Assembly (NCBI RefSeq): GCF_007676705.1
Contig: NZ_VEBF01000001.1
Coordinates: 62,001 to 126,000 of the forward strand
DNA from: Paenibacillus xylanexedens
Lineage (GTDB): Bacteria > Bacillota > Bacilli > Paenibacillales > Paenibacillaceae
DNA: 64,000 nt
Direction of reading: 5' to 3'
Shown here piece after piece: positions 8,461-16,522 of the stretch (position 1 is the first letter of the stretch; each line of letters starts with the position of its first letter). The notes under the pieces are model-generated. The model had not been told where the DNA came from, did no database searches, and worked only from the letters and a program-made list of their open reading frames with translations. The translations under genes were made by a program, and so were the position numbers.

Positions 8461-8805
8461 TTACTTCATCACATAAAGACATTCAAACCCATGCTTTCGC
8501 AAAATACGTATAGCCTTTTTGGATTGAAGCATACCAGGAGACATTATAATTACATTATCTTCTCGAAGAAGGTATTTTTCCCAGGTGAAAGCAAGACGTC
8601 CCAGTGAGATGTTAATCGTATCCGGAGTAGGATTAGCCATATAATCCGTCGCATCTCGAATATCGATCACTTTATACTGCCGAAAGTCACGCTCTTGTCT
8701 GAGAAATACTTGATAATCAATATATTCAAGATTGCGCAGTGGCCAAAATTGACGTACAACGATGAAGATACCTAATATGAAGGTCAAAAGCATCAACATA
8801 ATCAT
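8461..8805 (-). CDS. Membrane-anchored rhodanese-like protein lacking the active-site cysteine, 114 aa
   Basis: Residues 1-18 form one hydrophobic segment, followed by a rhodanese-like domain: YQVFLRQERDFRQYKVIDIRDATDYMA is the usual edge, and SKKAIRILRKHGFECLYVMK the usual last helix and strand. The catalytic loop, normally Cys-x-x-G-x-R-S, reads IIMSPGMLQSKK, with no cysteine. It therefore probably does not transfer sulfur. It lies 51 bases after the SDR gene on the same strand, so is likely its operon partner. ATG at 8805 follows GAGAGGG. The family is inferred from the pattern; the function is unknown. Confidence 0.7.
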   Translation of the reverse strand: MIMLMLLTFILGIFIVVRQFWPLRNLEYIDYQVFLRQERDFRQYKVIDIRDATDYMANPTPDTINISLGRLAFTWEKYLLREDNVIIMSPGMLQSKKAIRILRKHGFECLYVMK

Positions 8806-8856
8806 TGTATAGCCCTCTCTTAACTCATCTGATATCGGCGAAAATTTTGTTTTGGA

Positions 8857-9501
8857 TCAAAGTCTACTCAATGCCTCAGATATTACATCCTCGCCAGTGA
8901 TTAGATCAAATGAACGCTTGTAGGTATTCTTCTCACTCAAACTGGCCAAAATCACATGAGCTACATCTTCACGAGCGATGTTACCGGATGTAATATTCTC
9001 AGAAGCAGAAACTTTACCTGTCCCTGGTTCATTCGTTAGAATCCCTGGACGTATGATGGTATATGTTAACCCACTGCTCTCTAACAATTTGTCAGCATAG
9101 TGTTTGGCTGCATAATATGGAAGGATGTTATCATGCCAGTTCTCACGATTATTGGCTTGGATTGCACTTACCATGATAAATCGATCAATACCCGCTTTTT
9201 GAGCCGCTTCAATGGTTTTCCCCGCACCATCCAGATCAATCAGGAGTGTTTTGTCATATCCCGTTGTACCGCCAGAGCCAGCTGTAAATACGATTGCATC
9301 ACAACCCGTTGCAGCAGCTACAAGTGAGTCAACCGTACCTTCCAAGTCGGCAACCACTGTTTCCACACCCTGTGCCGCAAATGTATCTACCTGTTCTTGT
9401 TTTCGTACCATGGCAAGAACGGTGTGCTCTTCACTATTCTTCAAAAGATGAATAAGCTGTTGACCAATTTGTCCATTTGATCCTACGACGAATACCTTCA
9501 T
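8857..9501 (-). CDS. NAD(P)-binding SDR-like protein, YhfK type, 214 aa
   Basis: An atypical short-chain dehydrogenase with the dinucleotide motif GSNGQIGQQL at the N-terminus, an acidic strand AMVRKQEQVDTF, FTAGSGG, and the substrate-side motif YYAAKHYADKLLESSGLTYTIIRPG. This matches the SDR_a5/YhfK group (NmrA-like), which often acts on quinones or senses NADP state. Upstream AAGGAGG with seven-base spacing selects ATG 9501 over the ATG 21 bases earlier. It leads a two-gene unit with the rhodanese-like gene, behind a promoter carrying a MarR-type palindrome. Confidence 0.85.
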   Translation of the reverse strand: MKVFVVGSNGQIGQQLIHLLKNSEEHTVLAMVRKQEQVDTFAAQGVETVVADLEGTVDSLVAAATGCDAIVFTAGSGGTTGYDKTLLIDLDGAGKTIEAAQKAGIDRFIMVSAIQANNRENWHDNILPYYAAKHYADKLLESSGLTYTIIRPGILTNEPGTGKVSASENITSGNIAREDVAHVILASLSEKNTYKRSFDLITGEDVISEALSRL

Positions 9502-9541
9502 GTTTAATACCTCCTTATACATGAATCACCGCACCCACATT

Positions 9542-9561
9542 AAAAGCATGCGCATGCATTT
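9542..9561. promoter_or_regulatory. Candidate MarR operator at the SDR promoter
   Basis: AAAAGCATGCGCATGCATTT, core GCATGC-GCATGC being a perfect 12-bp palindrome. It lies directly downstream of the -10 box, so binding would block transcription start. Confidence 0.65.
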
Positions 9562-9592
9562 AATTTAACGGATAGATTAATGAGTGTCAAGT
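9561..9592 (-). promoter_or_regulatory. Promoter of the SDR/rhodanese unit
   Basis: Minus strand TTGACA, 17 bases, TAAATT, followed at once by the palindrome at 9542-9561. Confidence 0.7.
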
Positions 9593-9638
9593 CTTCTTAT
9601 AGGGTAAATGACTACATTACCCTATATTCACCCTACTC

Positions 9639-10064
9639 TTAGAACAATTCTTTAGTGAGGTTCTCTAATCGAGTCTCAAATCCATCCTGTTCCAATTCAG
9701 TTTGCAAGACCTGATTAAACGTTTGAAGTGCTTTCTTGTATTTATTCTCTCCAAGCTCCGTGATACGAGTGTAAATGCCACGTCGGTCATCTTCACATGC
9801 ATGTCTTTCCAGAGCCCCACAGTCTTTGGCTTCCATCCTAACGACGAGCCTGGAAGTAGCACTTTGGCTCAACCCCACCAGTTCTTGAAGTTGCTGTAGG
9901 CGTAATTCCTTACCCTCCGCATTATATATGAAGTTTAACACATAAAATTCCTTCAAAGATAAGTCATATTGTTGAAGCAGAGCTTGTTCCAGCTTCTCGT
10001 TCAGATGGGTATGAAGGTTAGAGAAAGCCAACCAAACATTCAAACGTTCACTTTTTTGCTGCAA
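9639..10064 (-). CDS. MarR-family regulator, 141 aa
   Basis: A typical MarR winged helix: LSLKEFYVLNFIYNAEGKELRLQQLQELVGLSQSATSRLVVRMEAKDCGALERHACEDDRRGIYTRIT, with the DDRR wing. Two cysteines (in KDCGAL and HACEDD) flank the wing and could sense electrophiles or quinones, as in several MarR relatives. The start is TTG at 10064 behind GGGGTGAT. It sits upstream of, and co-directional with, the SDR-rhodanese pair and namA, both of whose promoters carry the same palindrome. Inference: it represses these genes until oxidants or electrophiles appear. Confidence 0.85.
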   Translation of the reverse strand: MQQKSERLNVWLAFSNLHTHLNEKLEQALLQQYDLSLKEFYVLNFIYNAEGKELRLQQLQELVGLSQSATSRLVVRMEAKDCGALERHACEDDRRGIYTRITELGENKYKKALQTFNQVLQTELEQDGFETRLENLTKELF

Positions 10065-10105
10065 TATAGATCACCCCACTTGATATTTAATGTTCATCAG
10101 CTGTT

Positions 10106-10141
10106 ATCCTATTGTATCAAGCTTAATTACATTGGTCAAAA
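10106..10141 (-). promoter_or_regulatory. Promoter of the marR-family gene
   Basis: Minus strand TTGACC, 17 bases, TACAAT. The GCATGC palindrome of the two target promoters is not present here. Confidence 0.65.
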
Positions 10142-10179
10142 TCCATCCAAGATCGACGTATATAACATTCTAAGCTCAT

Positions 10180-10224
10180 AAAAAGAGCATTTCCCCGTCT
10201 TGTAGCGACGTTTCGGAAATGCTC
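10180..10224 (-). terminator. Terminator after the iron-siderophore binding lipoprotein gene
   Basis: Minus-strand stem GAGCATTTCC / GGAAATGCTC followed by TTTTTATG. Confidence 0.8.
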
Positions 10225-10251
10225 CAGTATTATCATGTATATGGTTCAATC

Positions 10252-11280
10252 TTACTTCGCCGAAAGCAGGCTGTCCGTAATAAACTGCAACTGACCTTCC
10301 AGCGTTACCGGATCGTTATACGTATCAGAGGTTGGGTCAAGCTGGAACACATGATTTGCCTTCACTGCAGGCAAGGTCTTCCATAATGTATTATCGTATA
10401 CGATCTTGGGATCAGTCTTATCTCCGGACCACGGACTGGTGAAGATGATATCACCTGCATACTCCGGCAATAGTTCCATGGAGATCGAAGCCCATCCAGT
10501 CCCGCTGTCAATTGCTTCAACTTGAGCCTTGGCTGGTGCCTTGAGACCAAACTCCCCATAAATAATTTCACCGCCTCGACCGTAGTTATGACCGAATACA
10601 AATAACCCTTTTGCATACGGATTCAGGATGGAAACAGTGCGATCACCGACAACTTCCTGAACCTTAGGCTTCAGTTCATTAATGCGCTCTTCCCATTTAG
10701 CATTCCAGGCTATAGCGGCGTCTTCTCTATTCGTGAGCTTACCCATTTCAAGCATTAGATCCTTGAAATCACGCTTGCCAAATGTAATCTGTACGACAGG
10801 CGCAATCTGCTCCAGCTTGTCGATACCCTCGGTGCCCGTGTACACGATAAATAGGTCTGGTTTTAGACTGATTAGCTTCTCTGGAGTAGGTACTTCACCC
10901 AAGTCACTGGTGCCCGCTGCTGCAAGTTGATCCTTGATATACTTGTTGTTCATCGCTCCGGATAAAGCACCGACTACCGGTGCATCCAGGGCAACAAAGT
11001 ACCCTGTCGAGAATGACGTCAGATCAACGATACGTTGTGGATTCTTGGGCACCTGCACTTCGCCGGCATCCGATTGATATGTAACGAGCTCCTCTTCAGC
11101 AGTGGCACTGGTTTCAGCGGAAGAAGCTGCATTCGAGTCCGTCTTGGTTTCTGTCTCCGCAGCTGCGTTCGCGCTGTCAGCAGTTGTACTATTGGTCGTG
11201 GCAGACTGTCCACATGCACTAAGTACAAGCAACAAGATGAGTGCCATCATGATCCATATTGGTGTTCTCTGTTTCCGCAA
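10252..11280 (-). CDS. Iron-siderophore ABC transporter substrate-binding lipoprotein (FecB/FhuD type), 342 aa
   Basis: The N-terminus is a lipoprotein signal with lipobox LSAC, then a Ser/Thr/Ala/Glu-rich linker to about residue 70. The periplasmic-binding fold follows (NPQRIVDLTSFSTGYFVALDAPVVGAL, KPDLFIVYTG, YGEFGLKAPAKAQ, LLPEYAGDIIFTSPW). It would capture a ferric siderophore outside the membrane and hand it to an ABC permease, which is not in this window. The start is TTG at 11280 behind GAGGTGGG. A Fur box lies just upstream, so iron starvation should induce it. As a lone binding protein it must share a permease encoded elsewhere, as often seen in Bacillales. Confidence 0.9.
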   Translation of the reverse strand: MRKQRTPIWIMMALILLLVLSACGQSATTNSTTADSANAAAETETKTDSNAASSAETSATAEEELVTYQSDAGEVQVPKNPQRIVDLTSFSTGYFVALDAPVVGALSGAMNNKYIKDQLAAAGTSDLGEVPTPEKLISLKPDLFIVYTGTEGIDKLEQIAPVVQITFGKRDFKDLMLEMGKLTNREDAAIAWNAKWEERINELKPKVQEVVGDRTVSILNPYAKGLFVFGHNYGRGGEIIYGEFGLKAPAKAQVEAIDSGTGWASISMELLPEYAGDIIFTSPWSGDKTDPKIVYDNTLWKTLPAVKANHVFQLDPTSDTYNDPVTLEGQLQFITDSLLSAK

Positions 11281-11304
11281 AATAAACCCACCTCTTCATT
11301 GATA

Positions 11305-11321
11305 TTGATAATCGTTATCAA
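11305..11321. promoter_or_regulatory. Fur box
   Basis: TTGATAATCGTTATCAA, a 7-1-7 palindrome with one mismatch, 25 bases before the lipoprotein start and next to its -10 box. Confidence 0.85.
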
Positions 11322-11349
11322 CGATATCATGCTCTGCAGAATTTGACAA
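11321..11349 (-). promoter_or_regulatory. Promoter of the siderophore-binding lipoprotein gene
   Basis: Minus strand TTGTCA, 17 bases, TATCGT; the Fur box begins at its downstream edge. Confidence 0.55.
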
Positions 11350-11384
11350 GCTATGTTTATTTCCCTCTCTCTATGAACTCTAAC

Positions 11385-11414
11385 TTGCAAGTCACCAAGT
11401 TAAACAGCTATCAT
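11385..11414 (+). promoter_or_regulatory. Possible uppP promoter
   Basis: TTGCAA, 18 bases, TATCAT. A short perfect stem CATTGG-AAAG-CCAATG at 11454-11469 lies between it and the ribosome-binding site. Confidence 0.4.
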
Positions 11415-11491
11415 CAATAGAGTAGACAAGTCACTTTTATTAATAAGAGAGATCATTGGAAAGCCAATGAAACGTATTCAAGGAGGACAAC

Positions 11492-12304
11492 ATGGAAGAG
11501 ATTATATTGTGGTTAAAGTATTTATTTTTAGGTATTGTTCAAGGCGCAACAGAGCCGATTCCCGTCTCCTCAAGCGGTCATTTGATCATCGCCCAGAAAC
11601 TGATGGGCATCAAGCAGAATGGATTGTCATTTGAGATTTTAACAAACACAGCATCACTTATCGCTATTATTTTTATTTTCCGGGAAGATATCAAAAAATT
11701 GATCATTGGTGCACTAGGTTACCTGCGTACTCGTAAAGAAGAATATAAAGCAGACTTCATGTTTTGCTTATACATAATTATTGGTACGATCCCCGCTGCT
11801 GTCGTTGCGGTCCTGTTCAAGGATCGGATTGAAGAAATCTTCTCGTCCGTATACACCGTTTCCATCGCATTATTGATCACCGGGGTTGCTTTATGGCTGA
11901 TTCGTAATCTTCGTGGTCGCAAGCAAGATGGAGATCTGTCTACGAAAGATGCATTATTGGTAGGTCTGGCTCAGGCAGTCGCTCTTATTCCAGGGATAAG
12001 CCGTTCAGGAGCAACTGTAATCGCCTCGATCGCTGTCGGCATGAAACAGGAAACGGCTTTGAAGTTCTCCTTCATGCTGTATATTCCCATTAGCATTGGC
12101 GGACTCATTATGGGTGTATCCGACATTGCCAATGATCCGAACCGATCACAGTTGGCTATCCCATATCTGATTGCATTTATCACAACGCTCTTCGTCACCT
12201 ATTTCTCCATGAGATGGTTTATGGGCATTATGGCCAGAGGTAACCTGAAATACTTTTCGTATTACTGTTTTGCCGCAGGTACCTTGCTACTGATCTTTTT
12301 ATAA
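11492..12304 (+). CDS. uppP: Undecaprenyl-diphosphatase UppP (BacA), 270 aa
   Basis: A polytopic membrane enzyme that dephosphorylates undecaprenyl pyrophosphate so that the lipid carrier can be reused for peptidoglycan and other surface polymers; extra copies give bacitracin tolerance. Both family signatures are present: [13 protein letters not shown], with E21, S27 and H30 at the E. coli positions, and PGISRSGAT with its arginine near residue 171. Seven or more hydrophobic segments span the protein. ATG at 11492 follows AAGGAGG. It is monocistronic, bounded by a terminator at 12322. Firmicutes often have several UppP paralogues. Confidence 0.93.
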   Translation: MEEIILWLKYLFLGIVQGATEPIPVSSSGHLIIAQKLMGIKQNGLSFEILTNTASLIAIIFIFREDIKKLIIGALGYLRTRKEEYKADFMFCLYIIIGTIPAAVVAVLFKDRIEEIFSSVYTVSIALLITGVALWLIRNLRGRKQDGDLSTKDALLVGLAQAVALIPGISRSGATVIASIAVGMKQETALKFSFMLYIPISIGGLIMGVSDIANDPNRSQLAIPYLIAFITTLFVTYFSMRWFMGIMARGNLKYFSYYCFAAGTLLLIFL

Positions 12305-12321
12305 AAATAAGCAACTATAAC

Positions 12322-12356
12322 AAAAGGAACAACCAGCGATGGTTGTTCCTTTGTTT
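12322..12356. terminator. Terminator between uppP and the MFS gene
   Basis: AAAGGAACAACC-AGCGAT-GGTTGTTCCTTTGTTTTG; may serve both convergent genes. Confidence 0.85.
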
Positions 12357-12391
12357 TGTAATGAGGGAACCACATTCCATGAAGGCAAGAG

Positions 12392-13570
12392 CTAGACGGT
12401 CAGCCGGGCAGCCTTGCTGCTTCTGTTAACCAGCTCTGTGGCCACGAACATGACACTGAAGAGTATAAGAAGAATCAGGGGTACCATCGACATTCCCCAT
12501 TGGCTTGCAATCAGGCCCATACCTAAAGGAATTAAAGTTGATCCCGTATAGGCACTTGCCATTTCAAGTCCAATTACACTTGGGGAGGCCTTCTCTCCGA
12601 ACCGTTCTGGTGTCGCGTGAACAATACTCGGATAGATCGGTGCTCCACCCAATCCGACCACAAACAGCGCGCCTGCTGCAATCCAGTACGGAATCGGCAT
12701 AACCAGGATGACTAATCCGAAACATCCAACAATTCCACCATACCTGATGAGATGTTTGCTCGATACATGCGTCGATAGAAATCCTGAGATTATACGTCCT
12801 ACAATGATTCCGATAAAGAACAAGGAAGATAACGCTGCCGCAGTACCTGGAGATACGCCTTTACTACCTATGAAGAAAGAAGCCATCCATAGACCAGCAG
12901 CTGTCTCCGAACCATTGTAGCAGAGCATGGCCAACATCGACATCTTCACACCGGGGATGCGTATAGCCTCCCTGTTGCTCACACGTTTCTTCTCATCGCC
13001 GGATTCTTCTATTCTCCCCTTCTCGAAGATCTTCCATAGAGACAACGTTGACAATAAGATCACCGCGATCCCCAGGAGAATCAACCCTACTGTAACGTAT
13101 CCTGCACGCCAGTTGTTTGCTTGATTCAGCCAATATGCCATTACGAGTGGACCCGTCACGGCACCAATTCCCCAGAAACAATGCAGCCAATTCATATGCT
13201 TCGCCTTGAAATGTAATGCTACATAATTACTAAGTGCCGCATCCACCGAACCTGCACCTAAGCCTAGAGGAATCGCCAGAATAAGGAAAAACACAAAATT
13301 CTCGGAGATCGAAAATCCCAACAGAGCAACGGTTGTTGAGAGGATGCTGAATAACGTGACCCTCCCCGTTCCGAATCGGTGTAACAATCGACTGGCCGAC
13401 AGACTGGACACTACTGTACAAAATGAAATAATTAACGATATGTAACCTGCCATTTCTGTTGTCGCATGTATATCGTTTTTCATTATGGACCAGGCACTGC
13501 CAAGTAAGGCATCTGGCAGTCCCAGTCCTATAAATGCGAAATAGATAAGGATTAGCAATAACGTGACCAT
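12392..13570 (-). CDS. MFS transporter, 392 aa
   Basis: Twelve hydrophobic segments, with the N-terminal half starting LILIYFAFIGLGLPDALLGSAW, which resembles the fucose/sugar-type MFS group (FucP/YfkF-like), and the inter-domain loop basic-rich around KIFEKGRIEESGDEKKR. The motif-A equivalent is SRLLHRFGTGRV. Transport substrate cannot be predicted. ATG at 13570 is the first in frame. The 145-base upstream region holds a TATCAG-TATT-CTGATA palindrome at the promoter, so the gene seems specifically regulated and is probably separate from the arginase-like gene upstream. Confidence 0.82.
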   Translation of the reverse strand: MVTLLLILIYFAFIGLGLPDALLGSAWSIMKNDIHATTEMAGYISLIISFCTVVSSLSASRLLHRFGTGRVTLFSILSTTVALLGFSISENFVFFLILAIPLGLGAGSVDAALSNYVALHFKAKHMNWLHCFWGIGAVTGPLVMAYWLNQANNWRAGYVTVGLILLGIAVILLSTLSLWKIFEKGRIEESGDEKKRVSNREAIRIPGVKMSMLAMLCYNGSETAAGLWMASFFIGSKGVSPGTAAALSSLFFIGIIVGRIISGFLSTHVSSKHLIRYGGIVGCFGLVILVMPIPYWIAAGALFVVGLGGAPIYPSIVHATPERFGEKASPSVIGLEMASAYTGSTLIPLGMGLIASQWGMSMVPLILLILFSVMFVATELVNRSSKAARLTV

Positions 13571-13664
13571 CTGGGTGTACTCTCCTCAGTTTGTTTGAAT
13601 TCTGATTCGCTTTGAACCACCCATATAATAATATTGATATTTCTATTGATGATCTTCCTCAATA

Positions 13665-13691
13665 TTGACTTATTATATCAGTATTCTGATA
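13665..13691 (-). promoter_or_regulatory. MFS gene promoter region with palindrome
   Basis: A perfect 6-4-6 palindrome TATCAGTATTCTGATA (13676-13691) overlaps a TATAAT on the minus strand. Several near copies of AATATTGA lie within 60 bases. The regulator is unknown. Confidence 0.45.
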
Positions 13692-13715
13692 TATTCTGGC
13701 GACTTATAACCTATA

Positions 13716-14573
13716 TCACTGGTTCAAAATAGGAATTTCTCCAAGTAGATTCTTCAAGTTAATGGCATCCCACGGCATATGCTCGGTTATCCCTAATCCA
13801 ACTACTTCTGTTTCTTCAGACAGTTCTTTGATCAGATGAAGCAAGTGAGGTATTTGCATGGTTCCCGCTGGTGAAAACACATAAGGTTCCCCTGGTTTGG
13901 CGAATAACAATGAACGGAACATGTTGGGATCAAGCACATCCAGATCAAGGTGAATTGCCAGGTGTTTGATACCATTTTCTTTAATCCACTTCTTAATCGA
14001 CTCCATGCCATGGGTTAATTCTTCAGTTCCAGCCGTTCGAATACCCAATCTTTGAATCACTTCGGTTTCCTGTTCCGTGGGGGTTGTCAACCCGGCCATG
14101 AAGACATGTTCAGGCTTCAAAGGGACTCTCACATGTTTGGCAAACTCCGGATCGCCTTCCCCAAGAAGGTTCCCGAGCGGTAAAGTATGACCGTTGTCAT
14201 AGCCCTCGTATCTAACCAAATCACCGTGAGCATCAATCCATATCAAACCAAGTTCTCCGTCATATCGTTCATTTAAATAAGCAAACGGGGCTTGTTCGAC
14301 CAAACAGTCACCGCCAAACATGACAATGCGATCAGGCTGATGAGCTTGAATAATATGCTGGGCAGCCTGCAATTGCTGAAGTAGCTGTGTTCTGCTTTTA
14401 ATCCCGTTCTCGCTTACCAGAGGTGTTCCATCATAAGCCTCAACAGGAACATGAATGAGAGGTTGATTATTGTCAGGTGCGAGCCAAGCAAGCAGTTCCG
14501 CTCCAAAAGAGTAGTTCGGATTATCTCCACCTTGCCATTGTGGCATAAGCAGACGTATTGTTTTTTGAGTCAT
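13716..14573 (-). CDS. Arginase/agmatinase-family protein with Cys in place of the first metal-binding His, 285 aa
   Basis: The ureohydrolase fold is recognisable: FGGDCLV (C90 where arginases have GGDH), WIDAHGDL (D114, H116, D118), HLDLDVLDP (D210, D212) and a late ITEHMPWD. Five of the six usual manganese ligands are therefore kept and one is a cysteine. The enzyme should hydrolyse a guanidino or related C-N bond, but the substrate is uncertain and the Cys could change the metal. ATG at 14573 follows AAAGGAG. It is divergent from an HxlR-type regulator, which probably controls it. Confidence 0.8.
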   Translation of the reverse strand: MTQKTIRLLMPQWQGGDNPNYSFGAELLAWLAPDNNQPLIHVPVEAYDGTPLVSENGIKSRTQLLQQLQAAQHIIQAHQPDRIVMFGGDCLVEQAPFAYLNERYDGELGLIWIDAHGDLVRYEGYDNGHTLPLGNLLGEGDPEFAKHVRVPLKPEHVFMAGLTTPTEQETEVIQRLGIRTAGTEELTHGMESIKKWIKENGIKHLAIHLDLDVLDPNMFRSLLFAKPGEPYVFSPAGTMQIPHLLHLIKELSEETEVVGLGITEHMPWDAINLKNLLGEIPILNQ

Positions 14574-14630
14574 CGTAAATCTCCTTTACTTCAAAGTAAG
14601 GTTAGTATAAACTGAGCCCAAACAAATAAA

Positions 14631-14657
14631 TAGTACGGTCTTTTATGATAGGTACTA
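14631..14657. promoter_or_regulatory. Inverted repeat between the arginase-like gene and the hxlR-type gene
   Basis: TAGTAC at 14631 and GTACTA at 14652 with 15 bases between, in the 102-base divergent intergenic region; spacing and location fit a dimer operator for the HxlR-type protein. Confidence 0.5.
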
Positions 14658-14675
14658 CCCGGAAGGATAGTGTGA

Positions 14676-15044
14676 ATGATGAGTATGGCTGAATATCACG
14701 GTAAAGTTAAAAACATTCAAGATACCCCTTTTGGATACACGTTGTCTGTCATTGGTGGCAAATGGAAAATGGTGATTATGTATCTCCTGGCAGAAAACCA
14801 GCCCGTCCGCTTTAATGAACTGAAAAGACAGATTGGTGCGATTACGTATAAAACGCTGAGTTCACAGCTCAAAGAATTGGAAGCAGATGGTATGATCGAA
14901 CGGAAAGAATATCCCCAAGTCCCTCCTAAAGTCGAGTACCGTCTGACAGCGAAAGCTGAAACGTTATTGCCCGTTTTGGAAGGCCTATGCGAATGGGGTG
15001 TCCAACATCAAGACCCTTCGATCATTCATTCCGCAAAGGATTAA
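14676..15044 (+). CDS. HxlR/YodB (DUF24)-family transcriptional regulator, 122 aa
   Basis: A small winged-helix protein with the family core LSVIGGKWKMVIMYLLAENQPVRFNELKRQIGAITYKTLSSQLKELEADGMIERKEYPQVPPKVEYRLT. Unlike the thiol-sensing members YodB, CatR and HypR, it has no cysteine near the N-terminus (the only one is in EGLCEWG), so redox sensing by that route is unlikely. ATG at 14676 follows GGAAGGA by eight bases. Divergent layout with the arginase-like gene suggests local control, using the inverted repeat between them. Confidence 0.87.
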   Translation: MMSMAEYHGKVKNIQDTPFGYTLSVIGGKWKMVIMYLLAENQPVRFNELKRQIGAITYKTLSSQLKELEADGMIERKEYPQVPPKVEYRLTAKAETLLPVLEGLCEWGVQHQDPSIIHSAKD

Positions 15045-15092
15045 GACCTTTGGTCTATCCTTTTTTTAGAAAAGTAGGATACGTTAAAGCGT

Positions 15093-15121
15093 AAAAAAAG
15101 TCGCCCATAGGCGACTTTTTC
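15093..15121. terminator. Terminator of the GTCGCC/GGCGAC family (copy 1)
   Basis: AAAAAAGTCGCC-CATA-GGCGACTTTTT between the convergent HxlR-type and GNAT genes. Close relatives lie at 24428, 42587, 44917, 47217 and 54711. Confidence 0.85.
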
Positions 15122-15182
15122 TTGTATCTTCATATGCTCCTCTGTCCGTTCATTGAATGGAAGCTGTGATTCGTTCGTAGAG

Positions 15183-15653
15183 TTATACTTTTTCGTGTAC
15201 CAGATCTTTCTGGTAGGCCAGCACTCTATCCCAATTACCACTGAAAATAGGGATTCGATAATATCCTACCCGCTCATAGAGTGCTGCTGCTTCCGGCTGC
15301 AAGGGGCCCGTTTGCAGTTTCAGATTAGTGTAACCCAGTTCGTTCGCAAGTCGCTCCGCCTCAGCCAAAATCGCCTGGGCAATCCCCTTCCGGCGATAGC
15401 CACTTCGTGTATACATGCGTTTAACCTCTACAGATGTTTCATCAAGGGGACGAAGTGCTCCGCAACCAACCGGATACCCGTCGATTCTGGCGACAATAAA
15501 GGCCGCACGTGGTACTTCAACGTCTGACAGTTGAAAACCCGCCGTCCCATCACCACCATAGAGCAAACCGAGTTCTTCGCTCAGTTCCTTAATCAATTGC
15601 AGCGAATCCTCGCTTCGAATATCTTCAGCTGCCGCATGCACGATCTGTGTCAT
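15183..15653 (-). CDS. GNAT-family N-acetyltransferase, 156 aa
   Basis: A complete GNAT fold: ARIDGYPVGCGALRPL (beta-strands), VKRMYTRSGYRRKGIAQAILAEAERLANELG with the acetyl-CoA pyrophosphate loop RRKGIA, and the C-terminal AAALYERVGYYR. It would acetylate an amine on a small molecule or protein using acetyl-CoA; the acceptor is not evident. ATG at 15653. Divergent from the metallo-hydrolase gene across a 200-base gap. Confidence 0.85.
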   Translation of the reverse strand: MTQIVHAAAEDIRSEDSLQLIKELSEELGLLYGGDGTAGFQLSDVEVPRAAFIVARIDGYPVGCGALRPLDETSVEVKRMYTRSGYRRKGIAQAILAEAERLANELGYTNLKLQTGPLQPEAAALYERVGYYRIPIFSGNWDRVLAYQKDLVHEKV

Positions 15654-15856
15654 CCCACATACCCCCTTTATCTTATTGGACTTGTTGGTTTTTGCGATAT
15701 ATATAAATTATCATTCCCAACACCAAGCGTCAATTCCCTCATCCATCGAATATTTCTATATGTACCCGAACGTATCTTTTTACAGTCTTTATTCGTTTAC
15801 CTAAGTAATATAATGACCCATTTTGTATATCAATATATTTTTTGGAGGTCGGCATT

Positions 15857-16522
15857 ATGGAAATTTCAAAAGGAATAGAGATGCTTCAGCTCGATTTTGA
15901 AGGGAATGTGATTCATCCTATTCTGATACGGGAAGAAGAAACAGCTGTGTTAATAGATACCGGTTTCCCAGGGCAATATGACGATTTACGCATTGCGTTA
16001 GAAAACATAGGCATGCCGATCAGCCAACTTAAAGCAGTGATTTTAACACATCAGGATGTAGACCATATCGGGTGTCTTCCCGAGATTTTGCAAGAGTGTG
16101 GCTCACAAGTCAAGATATATGCGCATGCGCTGGATAAGCCGTATATTGAGGGACAGCTCCCTCTTCTCAAAGACGGTCACCTTAAGCACCCTCCAAAGGG
16201 CAAAGTAGATGAAACCGTGACTGATGGTCAGGTACTCCCGTTTTGCGGTGGAATTCGCGTTATTCATACACCTGGTCATACGCCAGGTCATATCAGTCTT
16301 TATCTGAAGCAAAGCAAGACACTCATTGCCGGAGATTCAATGTACAGTGTGGACGGCATGCTTGGAGGCATACATGAACCAACTACACTGGATATAGAGA
16401 CAGCCCGGTTCTCATTGAAGAAATATACCGAACTCGACATTACATCTGTGGTTTGTTACCACGGAGGACTAAGTCATAGGAATGTAAATGAACAGATCTC
16501 AGGGCTATATAAATTGAACTAA
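15857..16522 (+). CDS. Metallo-beta-lactamase-fold hydrolase, 221 aa
   Basis: A soluble MBL-fold protein. The metal motif is LTHQDVDHIG, giving His-x-Asp-x-Asp-His rather than His-x-His-x-Asp-His, a variant known in part of the family. Further ligands are HTPGHTPGH and AGDSMY, and VVCYHGG near the end. This resembles glyoxalase II-like or lactonase-like subgroups; substrate unknown. The start at ATG 15857 follows TTGGAGG by seven bases; a TTG at 15842 overlaps that ribosome site and was rejected. It stands alone before a structured intergenic element. Confidence 0.85.
   Translation: MEISKGIEMLQLDFEGNVIHPILIREEETAVLIDTGFPGQYDDLRIALENIGMPISQLKAVILTHQDVDHIGCLPEILQECGSQVKIYAHALDKPYIEGQLPLLKDGHLKHPPKGKVDETVTDGQVLPFCGGIRVIHTPGHTPGHISLYLKQSKTLIAGDSMYSVDGMLGGIHEPTTLDIETARFSLKKYTELDITSVVCYHGGLSHRNVNEQISGLYKLN

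Noticed and set aside
15842..16522. Defective metallo-beta-lactamase because of HQDVDH
   Set aside because: The His-x-Asp-x-Asp-His variant is a known alternative in part of the MBL superfamily, so I do not treat it as a broken site.
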